Assembly: GCA_913009685.1 (NCBI GenBank)
Contig: CAJVXP010000006.1
Coordinates: 17,345 to 81,344 of the forward strand
DNA from: an uncultured Bacteroidota bacterium
GTDB taxonomy: Bacteria; Bacteroidota; Bacteroidia; Bacteroidales; F082
Direction of reading: 5' to 3'
DNA: 64,000 nucleotides
This document shows positions 8,622 to 17,490 of the stretch, one piece after another (the first letter of the stretch is position 1; each line of letters starts with the position of its first letter). A model generated the notes under the pieces. The model saw only the letters and a program-made list of their open reading frames with translations, made no database searches and was not told where the DNA came from. The position numbers and the translations under genes are program-made.

Positions 8622-8664
8622 ATGGTACCCTAAACTGTTTATCCTTATGCCACTTCCTGTGTTT

Positions 8665-9591
8665 TTAATGGATGTCCAATCCGTTCATCATATAAAGGGA
8701 GTGTTCCAGCGTGGGTAAAATTTCAGTAAGATATTCGTTTACTGCTTTCTGGCTTCCGGGCAGAGTGTAAATTAAGGTTTCATCAATGGTTCCTGCCACT
8801 GCCCGGCTAATGAGAGCATTGGGTTTCTTCATGCCGTATTTCACCCGGATGAGTTCCATTATGCCGGTAATTTCTTTTTGGAGCATGGGTTTTACCACAT
8901 CCGGGGTGATATCCCTTTTCCCGATACCGGTTCCGCCGGTTGTGAAGACAATGTCAAAATGCTTTGCTATAGCGTCCTCCAAAGATTTCTGCAATAATAT
9001 TGCTTCGTCGGGTATGATCAACTTATCAAATTCAAAATGCCGGTTACGGGACAAAAGAAATTCTCCGGTTATCTTTTCAGTCAGTGGTCCGCTTTTGTCT
9101 TCGTACACTCCGTTGCTGGCACGGTCGCTCAGGGTAATAATCTTAATTTTCAGGATACGGGGATGATATTTAAAAAATCTGCCTGGCTTGAGCTCTCCGC
9201 CTTTCAGTACCTTAACAAAGATACCTTCTTTGGGCATGACACAGTTTCCCACTTCACGGAAAATGGCGCAATTGTCACCATGACATTTTTTGCCAATTTG
9301 CGTAACCATGAGTTCGATGTCGCCGGAAACAAATTTGTCGAGAGGTGCGGTTTTATACAATTCCATTCCGCATGTTGAAATATTTTCTGCAAACTCACCG
9401 TATTTGATTTCGCGTTTGGCTTCTGCGGAAAATTTTTCGATGCTTTCCACCCCAAGAAGGCTTACCTGCCTGTGCCACGGACCGGAATGTGCATCTCCGG
9501 GGATTCCGATATCGGTTAATTGAATACTGTCAACAGGCTTTTTTATTGTCCCCTTTTTCTCTGAAATATTTACTGAAGTTACTTCAAACAT
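8665..9591 (-). CDS. MOSC domain-MogA/MoaB fusion protein
   Basis: The 308-aa protein joins two modules. Residues 1 to about 145 form a MOSC domain (IGIPGDAHSGPWHRQVSLL, CGMELYK), a fold that handles sulfur or molybdopterin in sulfurases. Residues from about 148 are MogA/MoaB-like (IITLSDRASNGVYEDKSGP, TTGGTGIGKRDITPDV, TLPGSQKAVNEYL), the molybdopterin adenylyltransferase step. It is the last gene of the operon, 17 bp after moaC. The fusion suggests that adenylylated cofactor is passed directly to the MOSC module. Confidence 0.88.
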   Translation of the reverse strand: MFEVTSVNISEKKGTIKKPVDSIQLTDIGIPGDAHSGPWHRQVSLLGVESIEKFSAEAKREIKYGEFAENISTCGMELYKTAPLDKFVSGDIELMVTQIGKKCHGDNCAIFREVGNCVMPKEGIFVKVLKGGELKPGRFFKYHPRILKIKIITLSDRASNGVYEDKSGPLTEKITGEFLLSRNRHFEFDKLIIPDEAILLQKSLEDAIAKHFDIVFTTGGTGIGKRDITPDVVKPMLQKEITGIMELIRVKYGMKKPNALISRAVAGTIDETLIYTLPGSQKAVNEYLTEILPTLEHSLYMMNGLDIH

Positions 9592-9608
9592 TTTTTATCT
9601 GTTTATGT

Positions 9609-10052
9609 TTATTTTTTTATTTTTTCTATCAGGTGAACATTCTCCATGTGCATGACTTTGTCAACAGCTTTGCACATATCGTAAACCGTTAGCAGACCCA
9701 CCTGTACTCCTGTCAGGGCTTCCATCTCCACCCCGGTTTGTCCGATACATTTTGCCATACACGAAACATGAACACCATTTTCCTTTAAAGTGGCTTTTAC
9801 GGCTACTTTGGTTAGCATAATCGGGTGGCAGAGTGGTATTAGTTCGCTGGTTTTCTTGGCCGCTTGTATGCCTGCAATTTCAGAAACTGTCAGCACATCT
9901 CCTTTTTTCATTTGGTTTTCACGAATCAGGGCGACTGTTTCGGTTTGTAAATGGATAAAACCTTCGGCAACAGCCGTACGGGTCTGCTGTGGTTTCCCGG
10001 CAACATCCACCATATTGGCTTTTCCCTTTTCATCGATATGCGTTAGTTTCAT
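9609..10052 (-). CDS. moaC: Cyclic pyranopterin monophosphate synthase
   Basis: MoaC works with MoaA to make cyclic pyranopterin monophosphate from GTP. The 147-aa length is slightly short but the family motifs are present: [12 protein letters not shown] and [26 protein letters not shown], which includes the active-site region. It begins with [21 protein letters not shown], the usual N-terminus. It lies 42 bp after moaA and 17 bp before the MOSC-MogA gene. Confidence 0.95.
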   Translation of the reverse strand: MKLTHIDEKGKANMVDVAGKPQQTRTAVAEGFIHLQTETVALIRENQMKKGDVLTVSEIAGIQAAKKTSELIPLCHPIMLTKVAVKATLKENGVHVSCMAKCIGQTGVEMEALTGVQVGLLTVYDMCKAVDKVMHMENVHLIEKIKK

Positions 10053-10094
10053 GATTTTGGATTTTTATTTTTTCTTTCTTTTATTCCTAAAACA

Positions 10095-10895
10095 CTATCC
10101 TCCAATGCCGTAGAACTTTCCGGATTTGTTTTTTGTTCCGACTCTGGGTTTATTCATCGCCGCCATGTCAAATGCCCGATTAACACTTGTCTCTTTAACA
10201 TTAAATGCCATTTCATTAAACAGACAGGGTTTAATGTCACCGTTGGCAGTAAGCCGCAGTCTGTTACAATTTTTACAATCGCCACCTTTGCCGCCTTCAA
10301 CAATAGAAAACTCACCGGTTTGCAGGTTCATTTGATGAATAAAGCGTATTTGTAAGTCATTTTCTTTACAAAAAGCGGCTACTTCCCGGGCATCGGGCTC
10401 GTTGCTGCTTTTAAAAATCACGCAATTTATCTTGACAGGTTGCAAACCGGCTTCTTTGGCGGCACGTATTCCATCAAAGGCCCTTCGGATATCTCCGCCA
10501 CGGGTAATTTCTTTATAGTGTGATGGAGATATCGTATCCAGACTAATATTTACCCGATTCAGCCCTGCTTCCTTCAACGATTTTGCAAATTGAGCCAATA
10601 AGATTCCGTTGGTTGTCATAGATAAATCGGTTATCCCTTTGATAGAGGCAATCATTCCAACCAAATCAACAATTCCTCTCCTTACCAAAGGTTCTCCACC
10701 CGTAAGCCGTACTTTTGTAACCCCTTTGGCGGCTCCTTTTTTCACAACTGCAATAATCTCTTCAAAAGAAAGAATATCTTTGTGTTGCATGAGTTTAATC
10801 CCTTCTTCCGGCATACAATAAACGCACCTGAGGTTGCAACGGTCAGTAACCGAAATGCGAAGATAGTCCAGTTTCCTGTTATATTGGTCGTACAT
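10095..10895 (-). CDS. moaA: GTP 3',8-cyclase, short form
   Basis: This radical SAM enzyme starts molybdenum cofactor synthesis. The N-terminal cluster is CNLRCVYC (Cys 20, 24, 27) and the second cluster is CKNCNRLRLTANGDIKPC near residues 207-224. It ends in the conserved FYGIGG. At 266 aa it is about 60 residues shorter than classical MoaA; the segment between the barrel and the second cluster is reduced to HQMNLQTGEFSIVEGGKGGD. All catalytic motifs remain, so I read it as a compact subfamily rather than a broken gene. It overlaps moeA by 17 bp. Confidence 0.92.
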   Translation of the reverse strand: MYDQYNRKLDYLRISVTDRCNLRCVYCMPEEGIKLMQHKDILSFEEIIAVVKKGAAKGVTKVRLTGGEPLVRRGIVDLVGMIASIKGITDLSMTTNGILLAQFAKSLKEAGLNRVNISLDTISPSHYKEITRGGDIRRAFDGIRAAKEAGLQPVKINCVIFKSSNEPDAREVAAFCKENDLQIRFIHQMNLQTGEFSIVEGGKGGDCKNCNRLRLTANGDIKPCLFNEMAFNVKETSVNRAFDMAAMNKPRVGTKNKSGKFYGIGG

Positions 10896-12054
10896 CTACA
10901 AAGTCTCCTTTATTTAATTCGGTAACACCGCGTTCCACCACCATAAGTCCATCGGCATAGGATAAAGCGTTGATGTGAGCAGAGCCATGATATTCAACGG
11001 GTTTTACAGTACCGTCGGCAGTGATTTCCACCGGTTCAAATGCTTTTCGTATTGCATTCTTTCGTTTAAAGTCCTGATCAAGAGGTAATTTATACAACTC
11101 AGGGAAATAATGGTTACCCATGATGCCATAAAGTAATGGTTTTATGAGCATATCGAACTGAACAAAGGCAGCAACCGGATTCCCGGGAACTCCGACAAAC
11201 CATTTATCCTTTTTGGTTCCGAAAATGGTTTTTTTGCCCGGCTTGGTGGCTATCCCGTGAAAATGGACATAAAATCCGGCTTCTTCTAAAACTGCCGGAA
11301 CAAAATCGTAATCGCCCATAGAAACGGCCCCCGACATAATTACAAGATCGGCTTTTTCCATAGCTTTGTCAAGTATGGTTTGTACGCTCTCTTTTGTGTC
11401 TTTTGCAATTCCGAGATAGTCAACTGGTAACCCCATTGCTTTTGCCTGTGTTACTATCTGGCAGGCATTGCTGTTTCTGATTTGCGAAAGCGCCGGTTTT
11501 ATGTCCGGTTCTACCAATTCATTCCCGGTAGAGACTATCGCTACACGCGGTTGTTTGTAAACTTTGATGCTAACAGCACCTGCCGAGGCCAACACCGGAA
11601 TATGCTTTTCTTTTATCAGTGTCCCCCTTTTGAGTAACACTTCGTTGGTTTTGATGTCTTCGCCGGTTAAACAAATGTTGGATTTGGTACTTTCTTTGGT
11701 AAAAACAATTTGGCTTTCTCCTACGTTTCTGGTCTGTTCCACCATAATGACGACATCTGCACCTTTTGGAACAGGAGCTCCGGTCATAATCTTTGCGCAT
11801 TGGTTTTTCCCAATAGTTTTTTGGGGCCAGACACCGGCAGGAATCACTTCTACGACATTCAAAACGTTTTTAAGGTCTTCGTTACGGCAGGCATAACCGT
11901 CCATGGCTGACTTGTTAAAAGGTGGCATGGCCATGTCCGACCGGATATCCCCGGCCAAAACCCGGCGTACCGATTGTTCAAAGCCGACAGTCTCGGTGCC
12001 AAGAGTGTGGGCGTTTTCCGTAACGTATTGGTATGCTTCTTCGTAGGGTATCAT
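10879..12054 (-). CDS. moeA: Molybdopterin molybdenumtransferase
   Basis: MoeA inserts molybdate into adenylylated molybdopterin. The 391-aa protein shows PFNKSAMDGYACR, IMTGAPVPKGADVVIMVEQT, VSTGNELVEP, SGAVSMGDYDFVPAVLE and GVPGNPVAAFVQFD in the expected order, plus a C-terminal domain IV. It is the first cofactor gene, 12 bp after tauE and overlapping moaA, so the operon reads tauE-moeA-moaA-moaC-mogA. No moaD, moaE or molybdoenzyme is in the window. Confidence 0.95.
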   Translation of the reverse strand: MIPYEEAYQYVTENAHTLGTETVGFEQSVRRVLAGDIRSDMAMPPFNKSAMDGYACRNEDLKNVLNVVEVIPAGVWPQKTIGKNQCAKIMTGAPVPKGADVVIMVEQTRNVGESQIVFTKESTKSNICLTGEDIKTNEVLLKRGTLIKEKHIPVLASAGAVSIKVYKQPRVAIVSTGNELVEPDIKPALSQIRNSNACQIVTQAKAMGLPVDYLGIAKDTKESVQTILDKAMEKADLVIMSGAVSMGDYDFVPAVLEEAGFYVHFHGIATKPGKKTIFGTKKDKWFVGVPGNPVAAFVQFDMLIKPLLYGIMGNHYFPELYKLPLDQDFKRKNAIRKAFEPVEITADGTVKPVEYHGSAHINALSYADGLMVVERGVTELNKGDFVDVRPI

Positions 12055-12066
12055 TTCACAAATTGT

Positions 12067-12795
12067 TTAAAAAATGAATAATTTTACGCTGGCAACCAAT
12101 AAAACACTTGCCAACAGGATTTTTACTCTATACTGACTAAATTTCACGCTGCTGAAATACGATCCCATGAAGCCACCTGCCAATCCTATGGCGGCCCACA
12201 GCAGGATTTGTGGAACGGGATGAAAGTCCTGATTAAAATAAAGTCCCGTAAGTCCTGCCGTAGAATTCAAAAAGATGAATAATGCTGAGATTCCGGCTGT
12301 TTCCTTAACGTTGGCCCAATGCATCAACAGCAGGATAGGACTCAGGATAATTCCGCCTCCAATGCCAATCATGCCGGAAAAGAAGCCCACAACAGCGCCA
12401 ATGCCGACAGCGAGAAAAAAGGGTGGTGTCTTTGAAGTTTCGTATTCGCCTCTGGGACTAATGACTAACCGGCCAATAGCAATCAGCAAAAAGAGCCCCA
12501 GAATAATTTTATAGACATGGGGGTTGATGAGCATTCTTGCCCCGAGGAAGGCCATAGGGATAGAACCAAGGATAAACGGTAACAGAACACTGAATTTAAA
12601 GTATCCTTTTTTGACGAATGAGTAGAAGGAAATGCCTGCAACAAATAAATTGAGGGTCAAAGCCGATGATTTCATGGTGTACTGCTCAAAGCCGAACAAA
12701 GCCATTAATGCAAGGTACCCGCTTGCACCACCGTGTCCTACCGACGCATACAGCGCAGCAAGGGTAAAGATAGCTACGATAAAAATATAATCCAT
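12067..12795 (-). CDS. TauE/SafE-family membrane transporter
   Basis: The 242-aa integral membrane protein has about eight hydrophobic segments and the two family half-repeats (ASVGHGGASGYLALMALFG near the N-terminus; FSGMIGIGGGIILSPILLLMHW near residue 140). The family exports or imports sulfur anions or sulfonates such as sulfite; the exact substrate is unknown. As the leading gene of the molybdenum cofactor operon it may supply an oxyanion or remove sulfite. Expression is likely governed by the leader peptide and terminator hairpin just upstream. Confidence 0.88.
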   Translation of the reverse strand: MDYIFIVAIFTLAALYASVGHGGASGYLALMALFGFEQYTMKSSALTLNLFVAGISFYSFVKKGYFKFSVLLPFILGSIPMAFLGARMLINPHVYKIILGLFLLIAIGRLVISPRGEYETSKTPPFFLAVGIGAVVGFFSGMIGIGGGIILSPILLLMHWANVKETAGISALFIFLNSTAGLTGLYFNQDFHPVPQILLWAAIGLAGGFMGSYFSSVKFSQYRVKILLASVLLVASVKLFIF

Positions 12796-12807
12796 TCTGT
12801 GATATAT

Positions 12808-12846
12808 AAAAAATAAAAGCCCCTTCCCATGATTATGAAAAGAGGC
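12808..12846 (-). terminator. Intrinsic terminator/attenuator hairpin before tauE
   Basis: On the minus strand GCCTCTTTTC pairs with GGAAGGGGC (three G-U pairs) and is followed by TTTTATTTTTT, only 13 bp before the tauE ATG. The segment GAAAGGAG at 12895-12888, inside the leader ORF, is complementary to CTCTTTTC of the 5' arm (eight pairs, one G-U) and could act as an antiterminator. Confidence 0.6.
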
Positions 12847-12847
12847 A

Positions 12848-12952
12848 TCAAAGCCAATATCTTGTTGCTATTGCTTTTTCTGACTGTCTCCTTTCCAATT
12901 CATCCCGGTTTAACAGGATTCGGGAGGTACAAACATTTCTATTTGAACCCAT
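12848..12952 (-). CDS. Putative tauE leader peptide, 34 aa
   Basis: This ORF (MGSNRNVCTSRILLNRDELERR..., ending RYWL) stops one base before the terminator hairpin that precedes tauE. Its codons 20-22 contain the possible antiterminator strand, and its single Cys codon (codon 8) lies upstream of it. The layout copies that of the lysC leader. It is absent from the ORF track because of its length. It could instead be a small functional protein; the opposite strand also has a 46-codon open frame, so coding status is uncertain. Confidence 0.45.
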   Translation of the reverse strand: MGSNRNVCTSRILLNRDELERRQSEKAIATRYWL

Positions 12953-12954
12953 CG

Positions 12955-12991
12955 GAGTACTTTTCGTAGCTTACGCTTTAGCAAAGTACTC
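12955..12991. repeat. Inverted repeat GAGTACTTT/AAAGTACTC
   Basis: A perfect 9-bp inverted repeat with a 19-nt spacer sits between the putative tauE -7 box and the leader peptide start. In the minus-strand transcript it would fold just ahead of the leader ORF. The motif CGGAGTA also recurs directly at 12953 and 12993. It may be an operator or a 5' UTR stem. Confidence 0.5.
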
Positions 12992-13011
12992 TCGGAGTAT
13001 TAAATACAGCT

Positions 13012-13019
13012 CAAAAGTA
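13012..13019 (-). promoter_or_regulatory. -7 box of the tauE-moe-moa operon
   Basis: The minus strand reads TACTTTTG, matching TAnnTTTG, about 60 nt upstream of the leader peptide ATG. No clear TTTG lies at -33. Confidence 0.45.
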
Positions 13020-13100
13020 GTTAAATATTTATTCTAATACTTTTATTTGTAAATAAAATGATTCTAAATTATAGGCATTCCTAATTTGATTTAATAGAAG

Positions 13101-13142
13101 TTGTTCAAAGTTAAACCGGGAATCCCCTTTAACTTTAAACAA
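13101..13142. repeat. Long imperfect hairpin in the tauE/TonB-receptor divergent gap
   Basis: TTGTTCAAAGTTAAA pairs with TTTAACTTTAAACAA (15 pairs, one mismatch or G-U) around a loop containing GGGAATCCC. It lies between two divergent transcription units with no T-tract, so a regulatory or REP-like role is more likely than termination. Confidence 0.5.
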
Positions 13143-13199
13143 TTCCATTGATAAGTTGCGGAAAGTTTCATAAAAAAGAAAATTATGCGAGATAAATAA

Positions 13200-13207
13200 T
13201 AAATTTG
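13200..13207 (+). promoter_or_regulatory. -7 box of the second TonB receptor
   Basis: TAAATTTG matches TAnnTTTG and ends 34 nt before the ATG at 13242. No good -33 element is visible. Confidence 0.45.
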
Positions 13208-13241
13208 CTTTTTGAAAGTTTTCTTTATACTAAATGGATAG

Positions 13242-15770
13242 ATGCAAAAACCCGGCTTTCTTTTTTTTGTTTTATTGCTGATGCTGCTAACGGCTTTCCC
13301 TGCTGTTTTGCTTTCGCAGACGGCTGTTTTAAAGGGATTTGTGGAAAATGAAAAAGGCAAGCCCGCAGAATTGGTGAATGTGCAGCTTGTAGGGACAAAG
13401 CGGGGGATGACAACCAACCAAAAAGGGTTTTTTCAGTTGCAGGTTCCTGCCGGCCGCGATTTGCATATCGCCATTAGTTATATCGGCTATCGCCGGCAGG
13501 ATACTGTGCTGCGGCTGAATCCGGGAGAAGTGAAAATATTGCATTTCCAGCTTCGGAGAATAACGACAAATCTGCCTGGTTTTGTGGTACGTGACCGGCA
13601 GCTGCGTACGGAAAGTATTGTACGGCTGAATCCGCGCGATGCTATGATTGCTCCGGCAGTAGCAGGCGGTGTGGAGAGTTTAATCAAAACCTTGCCTGGT
13701 GTTTCATCCAATAACGAGTTAAGCTCGCAGTATTCGGTGCGGGGCGGGAATTATGACGAGAACTTAGTGTATGTGGATGGCATTGAGATTTACCGGCCTT
13801 TCCTTGTGAACAACGGACAACAAGAAGGCCTTAGCTTTATTAATCCGGCTCTGGTGTCGAGTATCCTGTTCTCAGCAGGTGGTTTTGGTGTGCAGTATGG
13901 TGGTAAGATGTCGTCGGTGCTGGATATCCGCTATTGCCATCCCACGCAGTTTAGCGCCGGAATTTCGCTGAGCTTTCTCGGCGCCGACCTGAATATGGGC
14001 GGAACCGACAAAAGCAAACGGTTTACCTATCTTATAGGTGCGCGTTACAAAACCAACCGTTATTTGTTGGGAAGCCTGGAAACCAAAGGAAATTATCAAC
14101 CTGATTTTACTGATTTTCAAGGGCTTTTTACTTATAAGCTGAACAAAAGGTGGGACGTTTCGCTGCTAACCTATTTTTCATTGAACAAGTATAAGGTGGT
14201 GCCTGCCGACCGGCAAACCGATTTCGGGACGGTACAGCAGAACCTGAGGTTCACGGTCTATTTTGATGGACAGGAAGTGGATAAATACAACATGTTTCAG
14301 TCGGGACTAACCTTCAACTATCATCCGAACAGCAATACCCAACTGCGGTTTATTGCATCTGCATTTCAGACGAATGAGTCGGAGACTTACGATGTACAGG
14401 GGCAGTACTGGATAGGACAGGTGGAGAAAAATCCTGGGCAGAAAAAAGATCATGGCGTGGCGGTGCAGACACTGGGCGTGGGTACCTATCTCGAACATGC
14501 CCGTAACTATTTCAACGCCCGTGTCTTTACATTTTCACATAAAGGCTCTTTGTTATATAATGGTAATCTGTTACGGTGGGGAGCACAGTATCAGTTTCAG
14601 CAGGTGGACGATGCGCTTCATGAATGGGAGCTGAACGATTCGGCCGGCTATTCGTTGCCCAATCCGGTGGATAAGCCCGGAAATCCTAATCCTTCACGCA
14701 GTAATTTGGATTTATACTATTTCGCTCATGCACACAATACACTAAATATTCATCGTGTTTCGGCTTATGTTTCCGACAGGTTGGATTTTCAACTGAAAAA
14801 CAAAAGTCGGCTTTCGCTGACCGCCGGAGTGCGCCTTTATTGGTGGAGTTATGCCAACGAATTTCTAATGAGTCCCCGCGTGAGCCTTGCCTATAAGCCA
14901 TTTGCCTATCCCAATCTTGTTTTTCGCTTTGCTTCGGGTATTTATTATCAGCCGCCTTTTTACCGTGAGATGCGCAACATGGACGGAAGTCTTAACCCCA
15001 ATATCAAATCACAGCGTGCCATTCATTTTATTCTCGGAGGCGATTACCGTTTTCAGGTGTGGAACCGGCCGTATATTTTTACCACGGAAGCGTATTACAA
15101 AAAGCTGGACCATTTAATCCCTTATGAGGTGGATAATTTGCGAATTCGCTATTATGCTAATCTGACAGCCAAAGGCTATGCTGCGGGAATCGATTTTAAA
15201 CTTTACGGCGAGTTTGTGAAAGGAATCGACAGCTGGATTACGCTGTCGTTTATGAAAACGGCTCAGGATGTTTTGGGCGATTATTACTACGATTATTACA
15301 ACGCAGCAGGAGAAAAGCTTCCACCTGGGAAAACCGGTTCAGCAGCAGACAGTGTGAAAGTGGAGCCCGGTTACATTCCGCGGCCTACTGACCGGCGGGT
15401 AAATTTCACCATCTATTTTCAGGATTACATTCCGCATCATAAGCAGTTCAAAGTGCATTTACGCTTGCTGTTCGGAACCGGCCTGCCCTTCGGCCCGCCG
15501 CAGTCGCAGCCTTACCAACAGACGTTGCGCATGCCCCCTTACCGACGGGTAGACATCGGCTTTTCGTGGAATCCGTTAGACAAAAATGTGAAGCGCATAT
15601 CGCATAAAACCGTCAAATCCATGTGGATTAGTCTGGAAGTATTCAACCTTTTCCAGACTTACAACACGGTTTCATACACCTGGATAAAGGATATTTATAA
15701 CCATTCGTTTGCCATTCCCAATTACCTCACCACGAGGCGGGTGAATTTGAAGGTTACGTTTAAGTTTTAG
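13242..15770 (+). CDS. TonB-dependent receptor with CarboxypepD_reg-like domain
   Basis: The 842-aa outer-membrane receptor has a signal peptide (FFVLLLMLLTAFPAVLLSQ), a carboxypeptidase-regulatory-like domain (LKGFVENEKGKPAELVNVQLVG, about 28-110), a plug with SSQYSVRGGNYDENLVYVDGIEIYRP (about 160-190) and a long barrel ending in VNLKVTFKF. Unlike the first receptor it has no lipoprotein partner, so its ligand is unclear. Divergent from the tauE operon. Confidence 0.9.
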   Translation: MQKPGFLFFVLLLMLLTAFPAVLLSQTAVLKGFVENEKGKPAELVNVQLVGTKRGMTTNQKGFFQLQVPAGRDLHIAISYIGYRRQDTVLRLNPGEVKILHFQLRRITTNLPGFVVRDRQLRTESIVRLNPRDAMIAPAVAGGVESLIKTLPGVSSNNELSSQYSVRGGNYDENLVYVDGIEIYRPFLVNNGQQEGLSFINPALVSSILFSAGGFGVQYGGKMSSVLDIRYCHPTQFSAGISLSFLGADLNMGGTDKSKRFTYLIGARYKTNRYLLGSLETKGNYQPDFTDFQGLFTYKLNKRWDVSLLTYFSLNKYKVVPADRQTDFGTVQQNLRFTVYFDGQEVDKYNMFQSGLTFNYHPNSNTQLRFIASAFQTNESETYDVQGQYWIGQVEKNPGQKKDHGVAVQTLGVGTYLEHARNYFNARVFTFSHKGSLLYNGNLLRWGAQYQFQQVDDALHEWELNDSAGYSLPNPVDKPGNPNPSRSNLDLYYFAHAHNTLNIHRVSAYVSDRLDFQLKNKSRLSLTAGVRLYWWSYANEFLMSPRVSLAYKPFAYPNLVFRFASGIYYQPPFYREMRNMDGSLNPNIKSQRAIHFILGGDYRFQVWNRPYIFTTEAYYKKLDHLIPYEVDNLRIRYYANLTAKGYAAGIDFKLYGEFVKGIDSWITLSFMKTAQDVLGDYYYDYYNAAGEKLPPGKTGSAADSVKVEPGYIPRPTDRRVNFTIYFQDYIPHHKQFKVHLRLLFGTGLPFGPPQSQPYQQTLRMPPYRRVDIGFSWNPLDKNVKRISHKTVKSMWISLEVFNLFQTYNTVSYTWIKDIYNHSFAIPNYLTTRRVNLKVTFKF

Positions 15771-15958
15771 GAGAAGGGTTCCTTTAGCGGGTACGGCAGT
15801 AGCGGTTTAAATGTTACGTCCTTATTCCCGAAATGCAAACATCTTATTATCAATGTAAATATTATACCGTGTGGGATAACCGGATAGGATAAATTGTATT
15901 TGCAAATGGATTACCTTAAAAAATATTAATTTTATTTAGATTGTATTAAAATAGTGTT

Positions 15959-15966
15959 TACCTTTG
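15959..15966 (+). promoter_or_regulatory. -7 box of a candidate small RNA
   Basis: TACCTTTG matches TAnnTTTG in a gap with no downstream plus-strand gene before a strong terminator at 16052. A TTG at 15941 gives a short -33 spacing of 15 nt. Confidence 0.5.
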
Positions 15967-15972
15967 CAGTGT

Positions 15973-16085
15973 AATTTAAGTTTTAAAACAACTTAGAATA
16001 CAGGTTAATTTTTTGGGTTTCCCTCATTCTGAGGGTATTAGGTTAATGTTGAAAAAGCTCCGGTCACCTGACCGGAGCTTTTTCG
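15973..16085 (+). ncRNA. Candidate small RNA, about 110 nt
   Basis: The region between the -7 box and the terminator folds into a short hairpin CCCTCA-TTC-TGAGGG (16021-16035) and a 14-bp terminator stem. It has no credible ORF, and the next gene on the right (rocD) is on the other strand. I cannot match it to a known RNA family; it could also be an orphan leader left by a lost gene. Confidence 0.45.
16052..16083. terminator. Strong bidirectional intrinsic terminator
   Basis: AAAAAGCTCCGGTC and GACCGGAGCTTTTT form a perfect 14-bp stem with a 4-nt loop. It ends the candidate small RNA on the plus strand and could also end rocD, whose stop codon is about 110 bp away, on the minus strand. The stretch 16084-16196 holds nothing else recognisable. 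Confidence 0.85.
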
Positions 16086-16196
16086 TTTTTGTGTTGGTAC
16101 CATTTGTCGAACAAAAAGTCGGGCGTTATACTATGAATTATTAACCCCAATAATACCAAATGAATTTCAAAATACGCTGAAAAAAACAGGCTTATC

Positions 16197-17420
16197 TTAT
16201 TCAAAAGTCAGAATAGACTTTTTAATGATTTCCAATGCATGCATAAGTTCCTCTTCAGTGATGACCAGCGGAGGTGCAAAACGAATAATATGATCGTGTG
16301 TGGGTTTTGCCAACAAGCCGTTTTCGGCCATCTTCACGCAGACATCCCATGCTGTTTTTCCACCTTTGGGACGAATAACCACTGCATTAAGTAATCCTTT
16401 TCCCCGGACAGTTTCAATCATATCAGACGGAATTTTTTTTATTTCATCACGGAAAAGCTTGCCGAGTTTTTCGGCCCTTTCTGCCAGCTTTTCTTCCTTA
16501 ACGACTTCAAGAGCAGCGATAGCTACCCGTGCAGCGATGGGATTTCCGCCAAAAGTTGAACCGTGTTCGCCGGGTTTAATGGTTAACATTATCTCATCGT
16601 CAGCGAGAACTGCAGAAATTGGATAAACCCCGCCGGAGAGCGCTTTGCCGAGAATCAACACATCAGGGCGTACACCCTCGTGATCGCAGGCCAGAAGTTT
16701 TCCTGTACGGGCAATACCAGTTTGCACTTCATCGGCAATGAACAGAACATTTTTAGCTTTACACAGGTCATAAGCTTTTTTCAGGTAGCCTTCAGCGGGA
16801 ACCATAACACCGGCTTCTCCCTGAATGGGCTCTACGAGAAAACCTGCCACATTAGGATCTTCCAGCGCTTTTTCCAATGCCGGAATATCGTTGTAAGGAA
16901 TGGTGATAAATCCAGGCGTATAGGGGCCGAAATCATTTCTGGCGTCAGGATCAGTTGACATGGAAATAATCGTAATGGTGCGACCATGGAAATTATCGGC
17001 ACAAACAATTATTTTTGCCTGATTCTCAGGAATTCCTTTTTTGGTATAAGCCCATTTGCGGCATAGTTTAAGAGCGGTTTCATCGCCTTCGGCTCCGGAG
17101 TTCATTGGTAAAATTTTATCGTAGCCGAAATAGTCAGTAACATATTTTTCATAAACTCCCAGCGAATCGTTATAAAAAGCTCTCGAAGTGAGGGTGAGCT
17201 TTTGAGCCTGGTCTGTAAGGGCTTTTACAATTTTAGGATGGCAATGACCCTGATTTATAGCTGAATATGCTGAGAGGAAGTCAAAATATTCCTTTCCTTC
17301 CACATCCCAGACACGGGCGCCTTTCCCTTCGGCTAAAACTACCGAAAGCGGATGGTAATTATGTGCACCATACTTGTCCTCCAGTTCCATGACCGTTTTT
17401 GAAGTGAGTTTTTCTGACAT
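16197..17420 (-). CDS. rocD: Ornithine aminotransferase
   Basis: This fold-type I PLP enzyme transfers the delta-amino group of ornithine to 2-oxoglutarate, giving glutamate semialdehyde for proline and arginine metabolism. The 407-aa protein has the family-specific N-terminus [16 protein letters not shown], the cofactor Asp in [14 protein letters not shown], the Schiff-base Lys in [13 protein letters not shown] (about residue 253) and [15 protein letters not shown]. It is monocistronic, with its own promoter and a terminator beyond it. Confidence 0.93.
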   Translation of the reverse strand: MSEKLTSKTVMELEDKYGAHNYHPLSVVLAEGKGARVWDVEGKEYFDFLSAYSAINQGHCHPKIVKALTDQAQKLTLTSRAFYNDSLGVYEKYVTDYFGYDKILPMNSGAEGDETALKLCRKWAYTKKGIPENQAKIIVCADNFHGRTITIISMSTDPDARNDFGPYTPGFITIPYNDIPALEKALEDPNVAGFLVEPIQGEAGVMVPAEGYLKKAYDLCKAKNVLFIADEVQTGIARTGKLLACDHEGVRPDVLILGKALSGGVYPISAVLADDEIMLTIKPGEHGSTFGGNPIAARVAIAALEVVKEEKLAERAEKLGKLFRDEIKKIPSDMIETVRGKGLLNAVVIRPKGGKTAWDVCVKMAENGLLAKPTHDHIIRFAPPLVITEEELMHALEIIKKSILTFE

Positions 17421-17490
17421 GTTCTAATTTTTTAAGTGATTAATTTTTGATACTCTTTGTGAGAATGTGTTTTCTCACTTTTTAAACCGA

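Noticed and set aside
12829-12969. 46-codon plus-strand ORF as a secreted small protein
   Set aside because: It ends inside an inverted repeat, has no promoter of its own in the right place, and overlaps a better supported minus-strand leader; kept only as an open question.
13101-13142. Long hairpin as a terminator
   Set aside because: No T-tract follows on either strand and it lies upstream of both divergent genes.
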